Origin: CAZWTD01 sp964637345
GTDB taxonomy: Bacteria > Patescibacteriota > Patescibacteriia > HK-STAS-PATE-3
Length of the DNA: 33,086 bases
Assembly (NCBI GenBank): GCA_964637345.1
Contig: CAZWTD010000012.1
Span: 1-33,086, forward strand
Direction: 5' to 3'
Both the position numbers and the translations under genes were made by a program. The notes beneath the pieces were generated by a model. That model saw only the letters and a list, made by a program, of their open reading frames with translations, made no database searches and was not told where the DNA came from. Shown here one piece after another: positions 5,989 through 12,918 of the stretch; position 1 is the stretch's first letter, and each line of letters starts with the position of its first letter.

Positions 5989-7359
5989 ATGGCCGACCAA
6001 CATCCCGCTCCGGCGGAACGCCTTACCCCCCAAAACCTCGAAGCCGAGCAATCCACGCTCGGAAGCTTATTAATCGATAAAGACGCGATTATTAAGGTAG
6101 CCGATCAGCTCCGGCCCGAGGACTTCTACCGCGATATCCACCGGATGATCTACGAGGCGATGCTCGACGTCTACGGCCACCAGGAGCCGATCGACATTCT
6201 CTCCGTTTCGAACCGGCTCAGCGAGCGAAAGCAAATCGACACGATTGGCGGCCGATCCTACCTCGCCGAACTGGCGAGCCTTGTTCCGACCGCTACGAGC
6301 GTTGTCTACTACGCGAACATCGTCCAGCGAAAAGCGACCTTGCGCCGCCTGATTGCAGCTGCTCAAGAAATTGCCGGCCTCGGCTACCAGGAAACGAACG
6401 AAGTCGACCTCCTCCTCGATCGCGCCGAGCGGACCCTCTTCGAGGTGTCCCAGAAATACCTCCGCCAAAACTTTGTTCCGATCCGAACCGCGCTGTCGGA
6501 TGCCTTTGAACGTATTGACGAGCTGCACCGCCAATCCGGGAAACTCCGCGGCCTCCCGACCGGCTATAAAGATCTCGACAATATTCTCGCCGGTCTCCAG
6601 CGCTCTGACCTGATTATCGTTGCCGCTCGGCCCTCAGTCGGAAAAACCTCGCTCGCGCTTGACCTTGCGCGCGCAGTTGCGGTGAAGGCGAAGGTTCCGG
6701 TTGGAATCTTCTCTCTGGAAATGTCGAAGGAACAACTCGTCGACCGTATGCTCTGCGCCGAGGCCGGCGTTTCGCTCTGGAAGATGCGAACCGGGAAACT
6801 CTCTTCGAGCGAACATGACGACGATTTCCCGCGAATCGGCCACGCGATGGGTATTCTCTCCGAGGCTCCCCTCTTCATCGATGACTCGGCCGTCACCTCG
6901 GTTATGGAAATGCGAACAAAGGCCCGGCGCCTAAAGTCCGAACACGGGCTCGGCCTCCTCGTCGTTGACTACCTCCAGCTTATGGAAGGCCGGGCCGAGA
7001 GCGAAAGCCGCGTCCAGCAAGTTGCGGAAATCACCCGGGCCTTGAAAGGGATTGCCAAGGAACTCGACGTCCCGGTCATTGCCCTGTCGCAGCTCTCCCG
7101 CGCCACGGAAATGCGCACCCCGCCAATCCCAAAACTCGCCGACCTCCGCGAATCCGGCTCAATTGAGCAAGACGCCGACGTCGTTCTCTTCATCTACCGC
7201 GAAGCCGTCTACAAGCAGGACACCGATAAGCGCAACATCGCCGAGATTCACATTGCGAAACACCGCAACGGCCCGACCGGGATAGTCCAGCTCTACTTCG
7301 ACGAAAACACGGTCAGCTTCAAGAACCTCGAGACGAAGATGGAGCCGGCGGGGTTTTAG
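5989..7359 (+). CDS. dnaB: Replicative DNA helicase DnaB
   Basis: The product is 456 residues, normal for DnaB. The start is the ATG at 5989, giving the typical opening that leads into NLEAEQSTLGSLL. The N-terminal helical domain (about 12-115) serves hexamer assembly and primase contact. A linker then leads to the RecA-like motor: Walker A ARPSVGKT (to residue 220), Walker B LLVVDYLQL with Asp327, and the late sequence EQDADVVLFIYR. No intein is present. DnaB unwinds the fork 5'-3' on the lagging strand as a ring. The open frame extends far upstream of 5989 but that part lies over the divergent promoter region and is not conserved. No dnaA, dnaG or rplI neighbour is visible. Confidence 0.96.
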   Translation: MADQHPAPAERLTPQNLEAEQSTLGSLLIDKDAIIKVADQLRPEDFYRDIHRMIYEAMLDVYGHQEPIDILSVSNRLSERKQIDTIGGRSYLAELASLVPTATSVVYYANIVQRKATLRRLIAAAQEIAGLGYQETNEVDLLLDRAERTLFEVSQKYLRQNFVPIRTALSDAFERIDELHRQSGKLRGLPTGYKDLDNILAGLQRSDLIIVAARPSVGKTSLALDLARAVAVKAKVPVGIFSLEMSKEQLVDRMLCAEAGVSLWKMRTGKLSSSEHDDDFPRIGHAMGILSEAPLFIDDSAVTSVMEMRTKARRLKSEHGLGLLVVDYLQLMEGRAESESRVQQVAEITRALKGIAKELDVPVIALSQLSRATEMRTPPIPKLADLRESGSIEQDADVVLFIYREAVYKQDTDKRNIAEIHIAKHRNGPTGIVQLYFDENTVSFKNLETKMEPAGF

Positions 7360-7391
7360 AAATTCTTCATGGGGTTAATTATTATAGAAAA

Positions 7392-8081
7392 GTGAGAATC
7401 CTCGCAATTATCTCCGACGTTGCTCAAATAATTAGTTTACTGGGAATATTTTGGGCAGTCGGTATTTTTCTATACTCTAATAATGAAGCGCACAAGAGAG
7501 CGATCCAGCACATAGAAGCACATGTACTAAAAATCCGAACCTGGGCCCGTGGAAAAGAAGGAATGGGATGGCTCGAAAAAGATATTTCAATAAAAGACCA
7601 AATTGGCTGGTGTGATCCCAGAAATACAGTTTTTCTCATTGAATCATCAGTTCCTTTAAACTCAATAACATTTTCTAGTGCTCTTCAAATAAAAAGAATG
7701 AGGCTCAAAAAGGCTGTTGTTGGATTATCGCAGTCTATAGCAAATTTGAATTCATTTATCAATAAAATTTATGCATTACAGGTAGCTGATCCAATTATTT
7801 CGGCCAGTATTTCTGAAAAACTTACAATTTATCAATCTGCTCATATTAATGTGGATCGTAAGAATATTAATGACGTTTTTGCCGAAGCGAATCTAACGAC
7901 TGATGAACTCCGTATTGCTGATTTAATTGGATCGATGTCAAGAGCATTACATCTTTCAATTATTGGAACAAAAATAGTACCAGGTAGCGTAAACCAATGG
8001 CTGAACGAAGTTGAAATAGAACTAGAAAAAGAGAAAAAATCATTTTGGGTAAGATTAATGAGCTCCCTGAATACCAAATAA
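7392..8081 (+). CDS. Low-GC membrane-anchored protein of unknown function
   Basis: The product is 229 residues beginning at GTG 7392; no upstream in-frame ATG exists after the dnaB stop and no SD is seen. One hydrophobic helix spans about residues 9-27. The remainder is a mostly helical, Lys/Asn/Ile-rich cytoplasmic domain (KRAIQHIEAHVLKIRTW, RMRLKKAVVGLSQSIANL, a charged C-terminus). Codon choice is strongly A/T-ending and base composition is clearly lower in GC than dnaB and ybaB on either side, a sign of recent transfer. No family is recognised. The topology (short periplasmic start, one helix, cytoplasmic coiled domain) recalls small effector or sensor proteins, but that is a guess. Confidence 0.72.
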   Translation: MRILAIISDVAQIISLLGIFWAVGIFLYSNNEAHKRAIQHIEAHVLKIRTWARGKEGMGWLEKDISIKDQIGWCDPRNTVFLIESSVPLNSITFSSALQIKRMRLKKAVVGLSQSIANLNSFINKIYALQVADPIISASISEKLTIYQSAHINVDRKNINDVFAEANLTTDELRIADLIGSMSRALHLSIIGTKIVPGSVNQWLNEVEIELEKEKKSFWVRLMSSLNTK

Positions 8082-8108
8082 CACCCCCTCCCACTCTGCT
8101 GGTATATC

Positions 8109-8117
8109 TGCTACACT
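8109..8117 (+). promoter_or_regulatory. Extended -10 promoter of ybaB-recR
   Basis: TGCTACACT is an extended -10 (TGn plus TACACT at 8112-8117) with no clear -35. Only 10 nt separate it from the ATG at 8128, so the transcript should be leaderless or nearly so. Confidence 0.55.
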
Positions 8118-8127
8118 TCCCCTACCT

Positions 8128-8424
8128 ATGTTCGAGAAACTCAAGCAATTCAAAGACCTTCGGGACCAGGCCAAGATGATGCAAAATCTTATGGCCCAGG
8201 TGACGGAGCATCATTCGATCAAAGGCGGCAAGCTCGCGGCCGTCATGGACGGGAACTTTAAAGTCCTCTCGGTTTCCATCGACCCCGAGTATCTCGCGCC
8301 TGAGAAAAAGGCGGAACTTGAAGCCGGGCTAACCGAGCTCCTGAGCGAGTTGACGCCGAAGCTCCAGCGGGCGGTTGCGCTGAAGATGCGCTCGTCCGGC
8401 GTCTCGATTCCCGGCCTCGGCTAG
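8128..8424 (+). CDS. ybaB: YbaB/EbfC nucleoid-associated protein
   Basis: The product is 98 residues, the usual size. The N-terminal helix (KLKQFKDLRDQAKMMQNLM) and the central strands (GGKLAAVMDGNFKVLSVSIDPEYL) match the YbaB/EbfC fold, a dimeric DNA-binding protein that coats the nucleoid. It lies 8 nt upstream of recR, the classic pairing. The usual dnaX partner is not next to it; the low-GC gene sits there instead. Confidence 0.92.
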   Translation: MFEKLKQFKDLRDQAKMMQNLMAQVTEHHSIKGGKLAAVMDGNFKVLSVSIDPEYLAPEKKAELEAGLTELLSELTPKLQRAVALKMRSSGVSIPGLG

Positions 8425-8432
8425 AAACGCCC

Positions 8433-9041
8433 ATGACCTCCTTCCCGCCTCCGATTGAAGCGCTCATTAGCGCGTTTCGGAACCTCCCCGGCATCGGCCA
8501 AAAAACGGCGGAGCGTTTTGCCTTTCATATGCTCGCGCAGCCGAAGGGCCGGTTCGATGAACTCGCGAACGCGCTCACGCGGGTAAAAACGGCGATCCGC
8601 AGCTGCGACGTCTGCGGGACCTACACCGAAGCCAGCCCCTGCGACATTTGCCGCGACGCGAGCCGCGACTCCGGCCTCATTTGCGTTGTCGCAACGAGCG
8701 CCGAGCAGCTCGCGATCGAAAGCACGGGAGAATTCAAAGGCCGCTACCATGTCCTCGGCGGCGTCCTCAACCCGGTTGACGGCGTTACTCCGGAACGGCT
8801 GCGCATCGCCCCGCTCGTTAAGCGAGTTGAAGCTGGCGGCGTGCGAGAGGTGCTCATCGCGACGAACCCGGATATGGAAGGCGAGGCAACCGCGCTCTAT
8901 CTTTTCCGAACGCTGGAGCCGCTTGGAGTGAACGTCACGCGGCTTGCTCGCGGGCTCCCGATGGGCAGCGACCTCGAGTACGCTGACGACGTGACGCTCA
9001 CGAATGCCATCAAAGGCCGCCGGAGCATGAAAAACACATAA
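8433..9041 (+). CDS. recR: Recombination mediator RecR
   Basis: The product is 202 residues, close to the family norm. It shows the N-terminal helix-hairpin-helix (NLPGIGQKTAERFAFHML), the four-Cys zinc site (Cys58, Cys61, Cys70, Cys73), a Toprim domain with VVATSAEQLAIE and TNPDMEGEATALYL, and the C-terminal TRLARGLPMGSDLEYAD motif. RecR forms a ring clamp with RecO (or RecF) that loads RecA on gapped DNA. It is translationally close to ybaB. A 14-bp palindrome (9045-9058) follows the stop but lacks a T tail. Confidence 0.97.
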   Translation: MTSFPPPIEALISAFRNLPGIGQKTAERFAFHMLAQPKGRFDELANALTRVKTAIRSCDVCGTYTEASPCDICRDASRDSGLICVVATSAEQLAIESTGEFKGRYHVLGGVLNPVDGVTPERLRIAPLVKRVEAGGVREVLIATNPDMEGEATALYLFRTLEPLGVNVTRLARGLPMGSDLEYADDVTLTNAIKGRRSMKNT

Positions 9042-9070
9042 CCGAGGCGCCGGCGCCTGTGTTATAAAAC

Positions 9071-9103
9071 AAAAAAACAACGACGAGGCGCGGAGGCCTC
9101 GTC
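9071..9103 (-). terminator. Rho-independent terminator of rplU
   Basis: On the minus strand GACGAGGC/GCCTCGTC (9103-9096 with 9089-9082) is followed by GTTGTTTTTTTG. The stem overlaps the last base of the rplU stop codon (9105-9103). Confidence 0.85.
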
Positions 9104-9429
9104 TATGCCGTGATATCGGTGATCTTCACCCGGGCAATCTGTTGGCGATGACCGCGCTTATTCCGGTAGCGGACTTTTGCCTTAAACTTCTGAACAACGA
9201 CCTTCTTCGCTTTTCCGGTAAAGACGACTTCGCCGTTTACCTTGGCGCCGGCGAGCGTCGGGGCTCCAACCTGAACTTGCTCACCGTCGCGGACAAGGAG
9301 GACATCGGAAAATTCGATATTCTTCTCGTCGCTGGCGAGCTTATCAACCTGAATCGTCTGTCCTGGGCTTACGCGGAACTGATGGCCAGAGGTTCGGATA
9401 ATTGCGTACTGTTTCGGGGTTTCCGTCAT
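9103..9429 (-). CDS. rplU: 50S ribosomal protein L21
   Basis: The product is 108 residues, standard length. It matches L21 throughout: YAIIRTSGHQFRVSPGQTI at the start, the VLLVRDGEQVQVGAPTLAGA middle, and the C-terminal KFKAKVRYRNKRGHRQQ that contacts 23S rRNA. It has its own promoter inside the 3' end of the DUF192 gene and its own terminator, so it is a single-gene unit. The usual partner rpmA (L27) is not adjacent. No SD precedes the ATG. Confidence 0.96.
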   Translation of the reverse strand: MTETPKQYAIIRTSGHQFRVSPGQTIQVDKLASDEKNIEFSDVLLVRDGEQVQVGAPTLAGAKVNGEVVFTGKAKKVVVQKFKAKVRYRNKRGHRQQIARVKITDITA

Positions 9430-9437
9430 ACCGCGCT

Positions 9438-9466
9438 AGGTTAGCATGGGGAGAGCGTAGCGTCAA
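9438..9466 (-). promoter_or_regulatory. Leaderless-type promoter of rplU
   Basis: Minus strand TTGACG (9466-9461), 17-bp spacer, TAACCT (9443-9438) with an upstream TG (extended -10), then 8 nt to the ATG at 9429. It overlaps the end and stop codon of the upstream DUF192 gene. Confidence 0.72.
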
Positions 9467-9968
9467 TCCCCTCCCCGGCGCAGAAATACTGAAGCGAAAG
9501 CCCGGGTTGGACCCCAAATTCGTCCGAAAATCCGGCCCGGACCTCGAGGACAGTATCCGCGGCTTCAGCCGGTCGGTAGATCCGAAGCGGCCGGCCGGAG
9601 GTCGGAATCTCGGCCTCTTTAGTCACGTCAACCACAACGCGGTCGCGAATCCAAATTATGTCGATCGGAAAACGCATTTCCTTCATCCAAAAGGAGAGGA
9701 TCGAGGGCTTGTCAAAGCGGAAAAGCATCCCCTCGTCCGCGTCGAGGCTCGGTCGATTGCTTAAACCGGCCGCCTGTTCGCTCGGCGTATCCGCGAGCGT
9801 GACCCGGAGCCGCTGGCCTGCCAGCTCAACGAAGTGGGTCACTTCCATGTCCTGATTCGTCGCCTCATCAGCCCCAACGCGTTCCGTCAGCTGCCAAATC
9901 CCAAGTACTACAACAGCGACAGAAAAAACGATGAGCATAAGACGGGTCAGGATCAATCGCGGGCTCAT
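9441..9968 (-). CDS. DUF192-family exported protein
   Basis: The product is 175 residues with an N-terminal membrane anchor or signal (about 8-25) and then a DUF192 domain. Family hallmarks are visible: LADTPSEQAAGLSNRPSL, DEGMLFRFDKPSILSFWMKEM and FPIDIIWI followed by VLEVRAGFSDEFGVQPG. DUF192 proteins are small extracytoplasmic beta-barrels of unsettled function. The start ATG overlaps the stop of the GT4 gene by 4 nt, so translation is coupled and this is the last gene of the long secY-adk-map-ruvX-GT4 run. Confidence 0.87.
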   Translation of the reverse strand: MSPRLILTRLMLIVFSVAVVVLGIWQLTERVGADEATNQDMEVTHFVELAGQRLRVTLADTPSEQAAGLSNRPSLDADEGMLFRFDKPSILSFWMKEMRFPIDIIWIRDRVVVDVTKEAEIPTSGRPLRIYRPAEAADTVLEVRAGFSDEFGVQPGLSLQYFCAGEGIDATLSPC

Positions 9969-11074
9969 TGCTGGCCTCCGCTGGTCACTCGTCGGAGACG
10001 AATGACTAACCAGGTCCCGAGGAGAAGCATAACCAGCGCGAGCAAACCGAGCACGAGCAGTTTCGCGGTCCCCCGGACAAAAAGCGTTGCTGAACCGAAG
10101 CCGGCGGTCAGCGCGTAGAGGAAGAGGACGGCGCCGCGTTTTGAAAACCCGACGTCAAGAAGACGAAAATGGAGGTGCTTCCGGTCTGCATGCGTGAGCG
10201 GAGAGCGGCGCTCAAGAACAAGCCGGCGAAACATCACCCAAACGACATCGAGAATGGGAATTCCCATGATGAGGAGCGCGGTCGCGATTTTTCCGCCGCT
10301 CACAATCGCCAGCGCGCCGAGCCAAAACCCGCAGAGGAGACTCCCCCCTTCCCCCAGGAAAATCGACGCCGGGTGGAAATTAAAGAGGAGAAAACCCAAA
10401 CAGGCGCCGGCTAAGGCCAGGGCAACAACCCCGGTCCCGGTTTGCTGAACCTCGGCGAGCTGGGTGACGCCGAAGACGATCAGCGCACCGATGGCTGTCA
10501 CGCCGGAAACAAGGCCATCAAGGCCGTCAAGTAGCTTCGTTGTATAGGTCATTCCGAGCAGCCAGAGAAAGCTGACAAGATCGGCTAGAATCGTCAGCTG
10601 ATAGGCAATCCCGTTCATCGAAAACACCGTAACGCTCCAGCGGTCAAGCCGGATGACGTCGCCGAGCGGGTTGGACACGACATCAATGCCGACGCCCGCA
10701 GCGATCACGGTAACGATCGCGAGCGCCGGCCAAAGAAGTTGGTGCCCTGGTCGAAGCGAAAAACGGTCGTCGAGCGTCCCGCCAATCATAACGAGAAGCC
10801 CGCCGAGGAGGAGCCCGTAGATCGCCTTCGGAGTCAACAGATCGTTTTCAAAAACTCCGGCGGCGAGAAAACTGACAACGATGAGCGAAACCGCGACCCA
10901 GATCGCCCAGCCGCCGAGAAGTGGAATTGTCCGGCCCGGCTCTTTCCGGTCCGGCGCACGTTCCGGCCGGTCGATAATTCCCGTTCGGCGCGCAATACGC
11001 CGAATAAGTGGAGTAAGCAGGGCGGCGAGCCCAAAACTTCCGACGAGGCTAATGCTCGCGAGGAGAACAGTCAT
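9965..11074 (-). CDS. WecA/MraY-like glycosyl-1-phosphate transferase (GT4)
   Basis: The product is 369 residues with about ten membrane helices. GT4 motifs appear in order: GTLDDR (cytoplasmic acidic pair), KLLDGLDGLVSG, FLGEGGSL and the C-terminal HADRKHLHFRLLDVG loop. The family moves a sugar-1-phosphate from a UDP-sugar to undecaprenyl phosphate, starting cell-wall or surface polysaccharide synthesis. Two positions differ from textbook enzymes: Lys replaces the Asn before LLDGLDG, and Glu replaces Asp in the FxGDxGS motif. The retained HxxRxHxHxRLL loop suggests WecA/TagO-type rather than MraY specificity. The start overlaps the ruvX stop by 4 nt. Confidence 0.88.
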   Translation of the reverse strand: MTVLLASISLVGSFGLAALLTPLIRRIARRTGIIDRPERAPDRKEPGRTIPLLGGWAIWVAVSLIVVSFLAAGVFENDLLTPKAIYGLLLGGLLVMIGGTLDDRFSLRPGHQLLWPALAIVTVIAAGVGIDVVSNPLGDVIRLDRWSVTVFSMNGIAYQLTILADLVSFLWLLGMTYTTKLLDGLDGLVSGVTAIGALIVFGVTQLAEVQQTGTGVVALALAGACLGFLLFNFHPASIFLGEGGSLLCGFWLGALAIVSGGKIATALLIMGIPILDVVWVMFRRLVLERRSPLTHADRKHLHFRLLDVGFSKRGAVLFLYALTAGFGSATLFVRGTAKLLVLGLLALVMLLLGTWLVIRLRRVTSGGQQ

Positions 11075-11472
11075 GGACGCTTGTATTTCGCAAGATAGGA
11101 CTCAAGGATGAGGATCGCGGCTTGTTCGTCGTCGCCGCCGGTTTTTCCGGCCTCGTGCTGCAGGCGCTGACTAAAGCGGCTCGTCAACCGCTCTTCCTCA
11201 AACTCAATCGGAACTTGGATGCGCTCCTGAAGACGCTCGACGGTCGAGCGGACCAGCGCCTCTTGGTCAGAAGGATGTCCGGCCAGCGAACGCGGGAGGC
11301 CAACAACGATGCGATCAACGTCCTCCCGCTCAATGCATTTCTCGAGCGCGACGACGAGCGCCTCAAAGTCTCCTTCAATCACGCCGCGGCCGAAGGCCCA
11401 ATCCGCGTCAGGCCCGCTGATCGCTACGCCGGTCCGGCGAGTTCCAAGATCAAGCGCGAGGATGCGTGACAT
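11071..11472 (-). CDS. ruvX: RuvX/YqgF-family RNase H-like nuclease
   Basis: The product is 133 residues, the family size. The first strand ALDLGTRRTGVAIS holds the catalytic Asp; DRIVVGLPRSLAGH and FEEERLTSR follow, and GGDDEQAAILILESYL carries the final acidic pair. YqgF is linked to 5' pre-16S rRNA processing in E. coli, and RuvX homologues also cut Holliday junctions. Its location in the ribosomal-protein operon fits the rRNA role. The ATG lies 23 nt inside the map reading frame, an unusually long overlap. Confidence 0.93.
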   Translation of the reverse strand: MSRILALDLGTRRTGVAISGPDADWAFGRGVIEGDFEALVVALEKCIEREDVDRIVVGLPRSLAGHPSDQEALVRSTVERLQERIQVPIEFEEERLTSRFSQRLQHEAGKTGGDDEQAAILILESYLAKYKRP

Positions 11473-12223
11473 GTTGCGTGGTCGTCAAGATACGAACGCC
11501 GTCTTTCGTGACTGCGACCGTATGCTCAAAGTGGGCGCTCAAACTCCCGTCAAGCGTCTCGACGGTCCAGTGATCGCCTTTCGTCCGGACGTGCCAGTCG
11601 CCTGCCGTCAGCATCGGTTCAATCGCAATCACCAGCCCGGGTTCGACAATCGGACCGCTGCGACCGCTCCCAAAATTCGGGACCGACGGCTCTTCGTGCA
11701 AGGCGTGACCTACCCCGTGTCCTGTCAGGTCGCGCACAACTCCGTAGCCCTGACGTTCGGCAAAGCGCTGGATGGCTGCTCCGACAGCGCCGAGGTGCTG
11801 ACCGATTTCCAACGCGGCAATCCCTTGTTCAAGCGCCAGACGGGTTACTCCAATGAGGCGATCAGCTCCTTCGCTCACCCGCCCGACACCGACAGTTTCA
11901 GCCATGTCAGTAACGAGGCCGCCATGCTCAATCCCAATATCAAGCCCGACGATATCTCCCGCCTTCAACACCTCAGTATTCGATGGAATTCCATGGACGA
12001 CGTGAGCGTTCACGGATGTGCAGAGAACCGCGGGATAGCCGTGATAGCCCAAGAAGGCCGGCCGAACATGATGCTCCTTCATCCGACGGGCCGCAAAAGC
12101 GTTCAGCTCTCCGGTCGAAATACCGGGCTGAACAAGTCCACGCAATTCCTCAAGAATGCTCGCGAGGATCGCGCCCCCTTCGGCGAGGGTCCGAATTTCC
12201 GCTTCAGTTTTTCGTCGGCTCAT
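11450..12223 (-). CDS. map: Type I methionine aminopeptidase
   Basis: The product is 257 residues from ATG 12223; a longer frame to 12262 lacks the family's normal opening. All metal ligands are visible: the two Asp of GLDIGIEHGGLVTDMAETV, the His of LTGHGVGHALHEEP, the Glu of IAIEPML and the Glu of AHFEHTVAVT. It removes the initiator Met from nascent chains at the ribosome. The spc-operon context (secY-adk-map) is classical. It overlaps adk by 20 nt at its start and ruvX by 23 nt at its end. No SD is visible, consistent with coupling to adk translation. Confidence 0.95.
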   Translation of the reverse strand: MSRRKTEAEIRTLAEGGAILASILEELRGLVQPGISTGELNAFAARRMKEHHVRPAFLGYHGYPAVLCTSVNAHVVHGIPSNTEVLKAGDIVGLDIGIEHGGLVTDMAETVGVGRVSEGADRLIGVTRLALEQGIAALEIGQHLGAVGAAIQRFAERQGYGVVRDLTGHGVGHALHEEPSVPNFGSGRSGPIVEPGLVIAIEPMLTAGDWHVRTKGDHWTVETLDGSLSAHFEHTVAVTKDGVRILTTTQHVTHPRA

Positions 12224-12914
12224 GGGCGAGGAGTGAGGCGATGGCGTTATAGACAGTTTCAATTGGTTGATCGCCGTTCACCTCGGACACAATGCCGCGC
12301 GGCCGGTAGAGTTCGAGAACAGGTTCGGTAAGCGCTCGGTAGGTCGCGAGGCGCGTCCGAATCGCTTCAGGCTGATCATCGGCGCGTTGGAGAATTGGTC
12401 CGCCGCAGGAGGGACACGGGCTCTGCTCATTCGCCACATCAACTCCCAGAATGAGCGGGCGGCCTTCACGTTCACAGATCCGCCGTTTTCCAAGACGCTC
12501 CACGGTCGCATCCTCCGGGAGCTGGAGCGCGATGACGCGATCGAGGTGACGGCCCAGCTTCGGCAGCTCTTCATCCCAATATGCAACTTCTTCCGGCCGG
12601 CGCGGCGTTCCATCGAAAATCACTGACTGAGACTTCGGAAGTTTCTCGAGCGCTGAACGAAAAATCGCCATAGCCAGTTCAAGAGGCGCGAGTTTGCCTT
12701 CCTGATTAATCATCCGGTCAAGCTCGCGGCCGAGGGGCGTCGGCTCTTTGGCGGCGGCTCGAAGGAGCTTGCCCATTTCCAAATGCACAAAGCCCTGCCG
12801 CTCAACGAGTAAGCCGGCCTGGGTCCCCTTCCCTGATCCTTGCGGTCCAAGGAGGACGATCGTCTGGCCCGTTTCTTCGAGCGCTCCGGGTTGCCCTTCG
12901 CCGCTCATGCTCAT
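12204..12914 (-). CDS. adk: Adenylate kinase with atypical zinc site
   Basis: The product is 236 residues (an ATG at 12908 with AAGGA 7 nt upstream would remove two). The P-loop GPQGSGKGT spans 23-31. The AMP-binding region reads HLEMGKLLR rather than the common ISTGDMLR. DGTPRRPEEV and the LID domain follow. The LID normally has four Cys; here only three remain (Cys147, Cys167, Cys170) and Glu150 takes the second position. ILQRADD and the C-terminal helices are normal. The enzyme interconverts ATP + AMP and 2 ADP. It follows secY after 4 nt. The longer N-terminus is unusual. Confidence 0.93.
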   Translation of the reverse strand: MSMSGEGQPGALEETGQTIVLLGPQGSGKGTQAGLLVERQGFVHLEMGKLLRAAAKEPTPLGRELDRMINQEGKLAPLELAMAIFRSALEKLPKSQSVIFDGTPRRPEEVAYWDEELPKLGRHLDRVIALQLPEDATVERLGKRRICEREGRPLILGVDVANEQSPCPSCGGPILQRADDQPEAIRTRLATYRALTEPVLELYRPRGIVSEVNGDQPIETVYNAIASLLAHEPTKN

Positions 12915-12918
12915 GTCC

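Noticed and set aside
9045..9058. Palindrome AGGCGCCGGCGCCT as the recR terminator
   Set aside because: There is no loop of workable size and no T run afterwards. The clear terminator nearby serves rplU on the other strand.
11309..12331. Long plus-strand open frame opposite map and ruvX
   Set aside because: It is the antisense shadow of well-identified genes, with no family resemblance or ribosome binding site. High-GC third positions create such frames.
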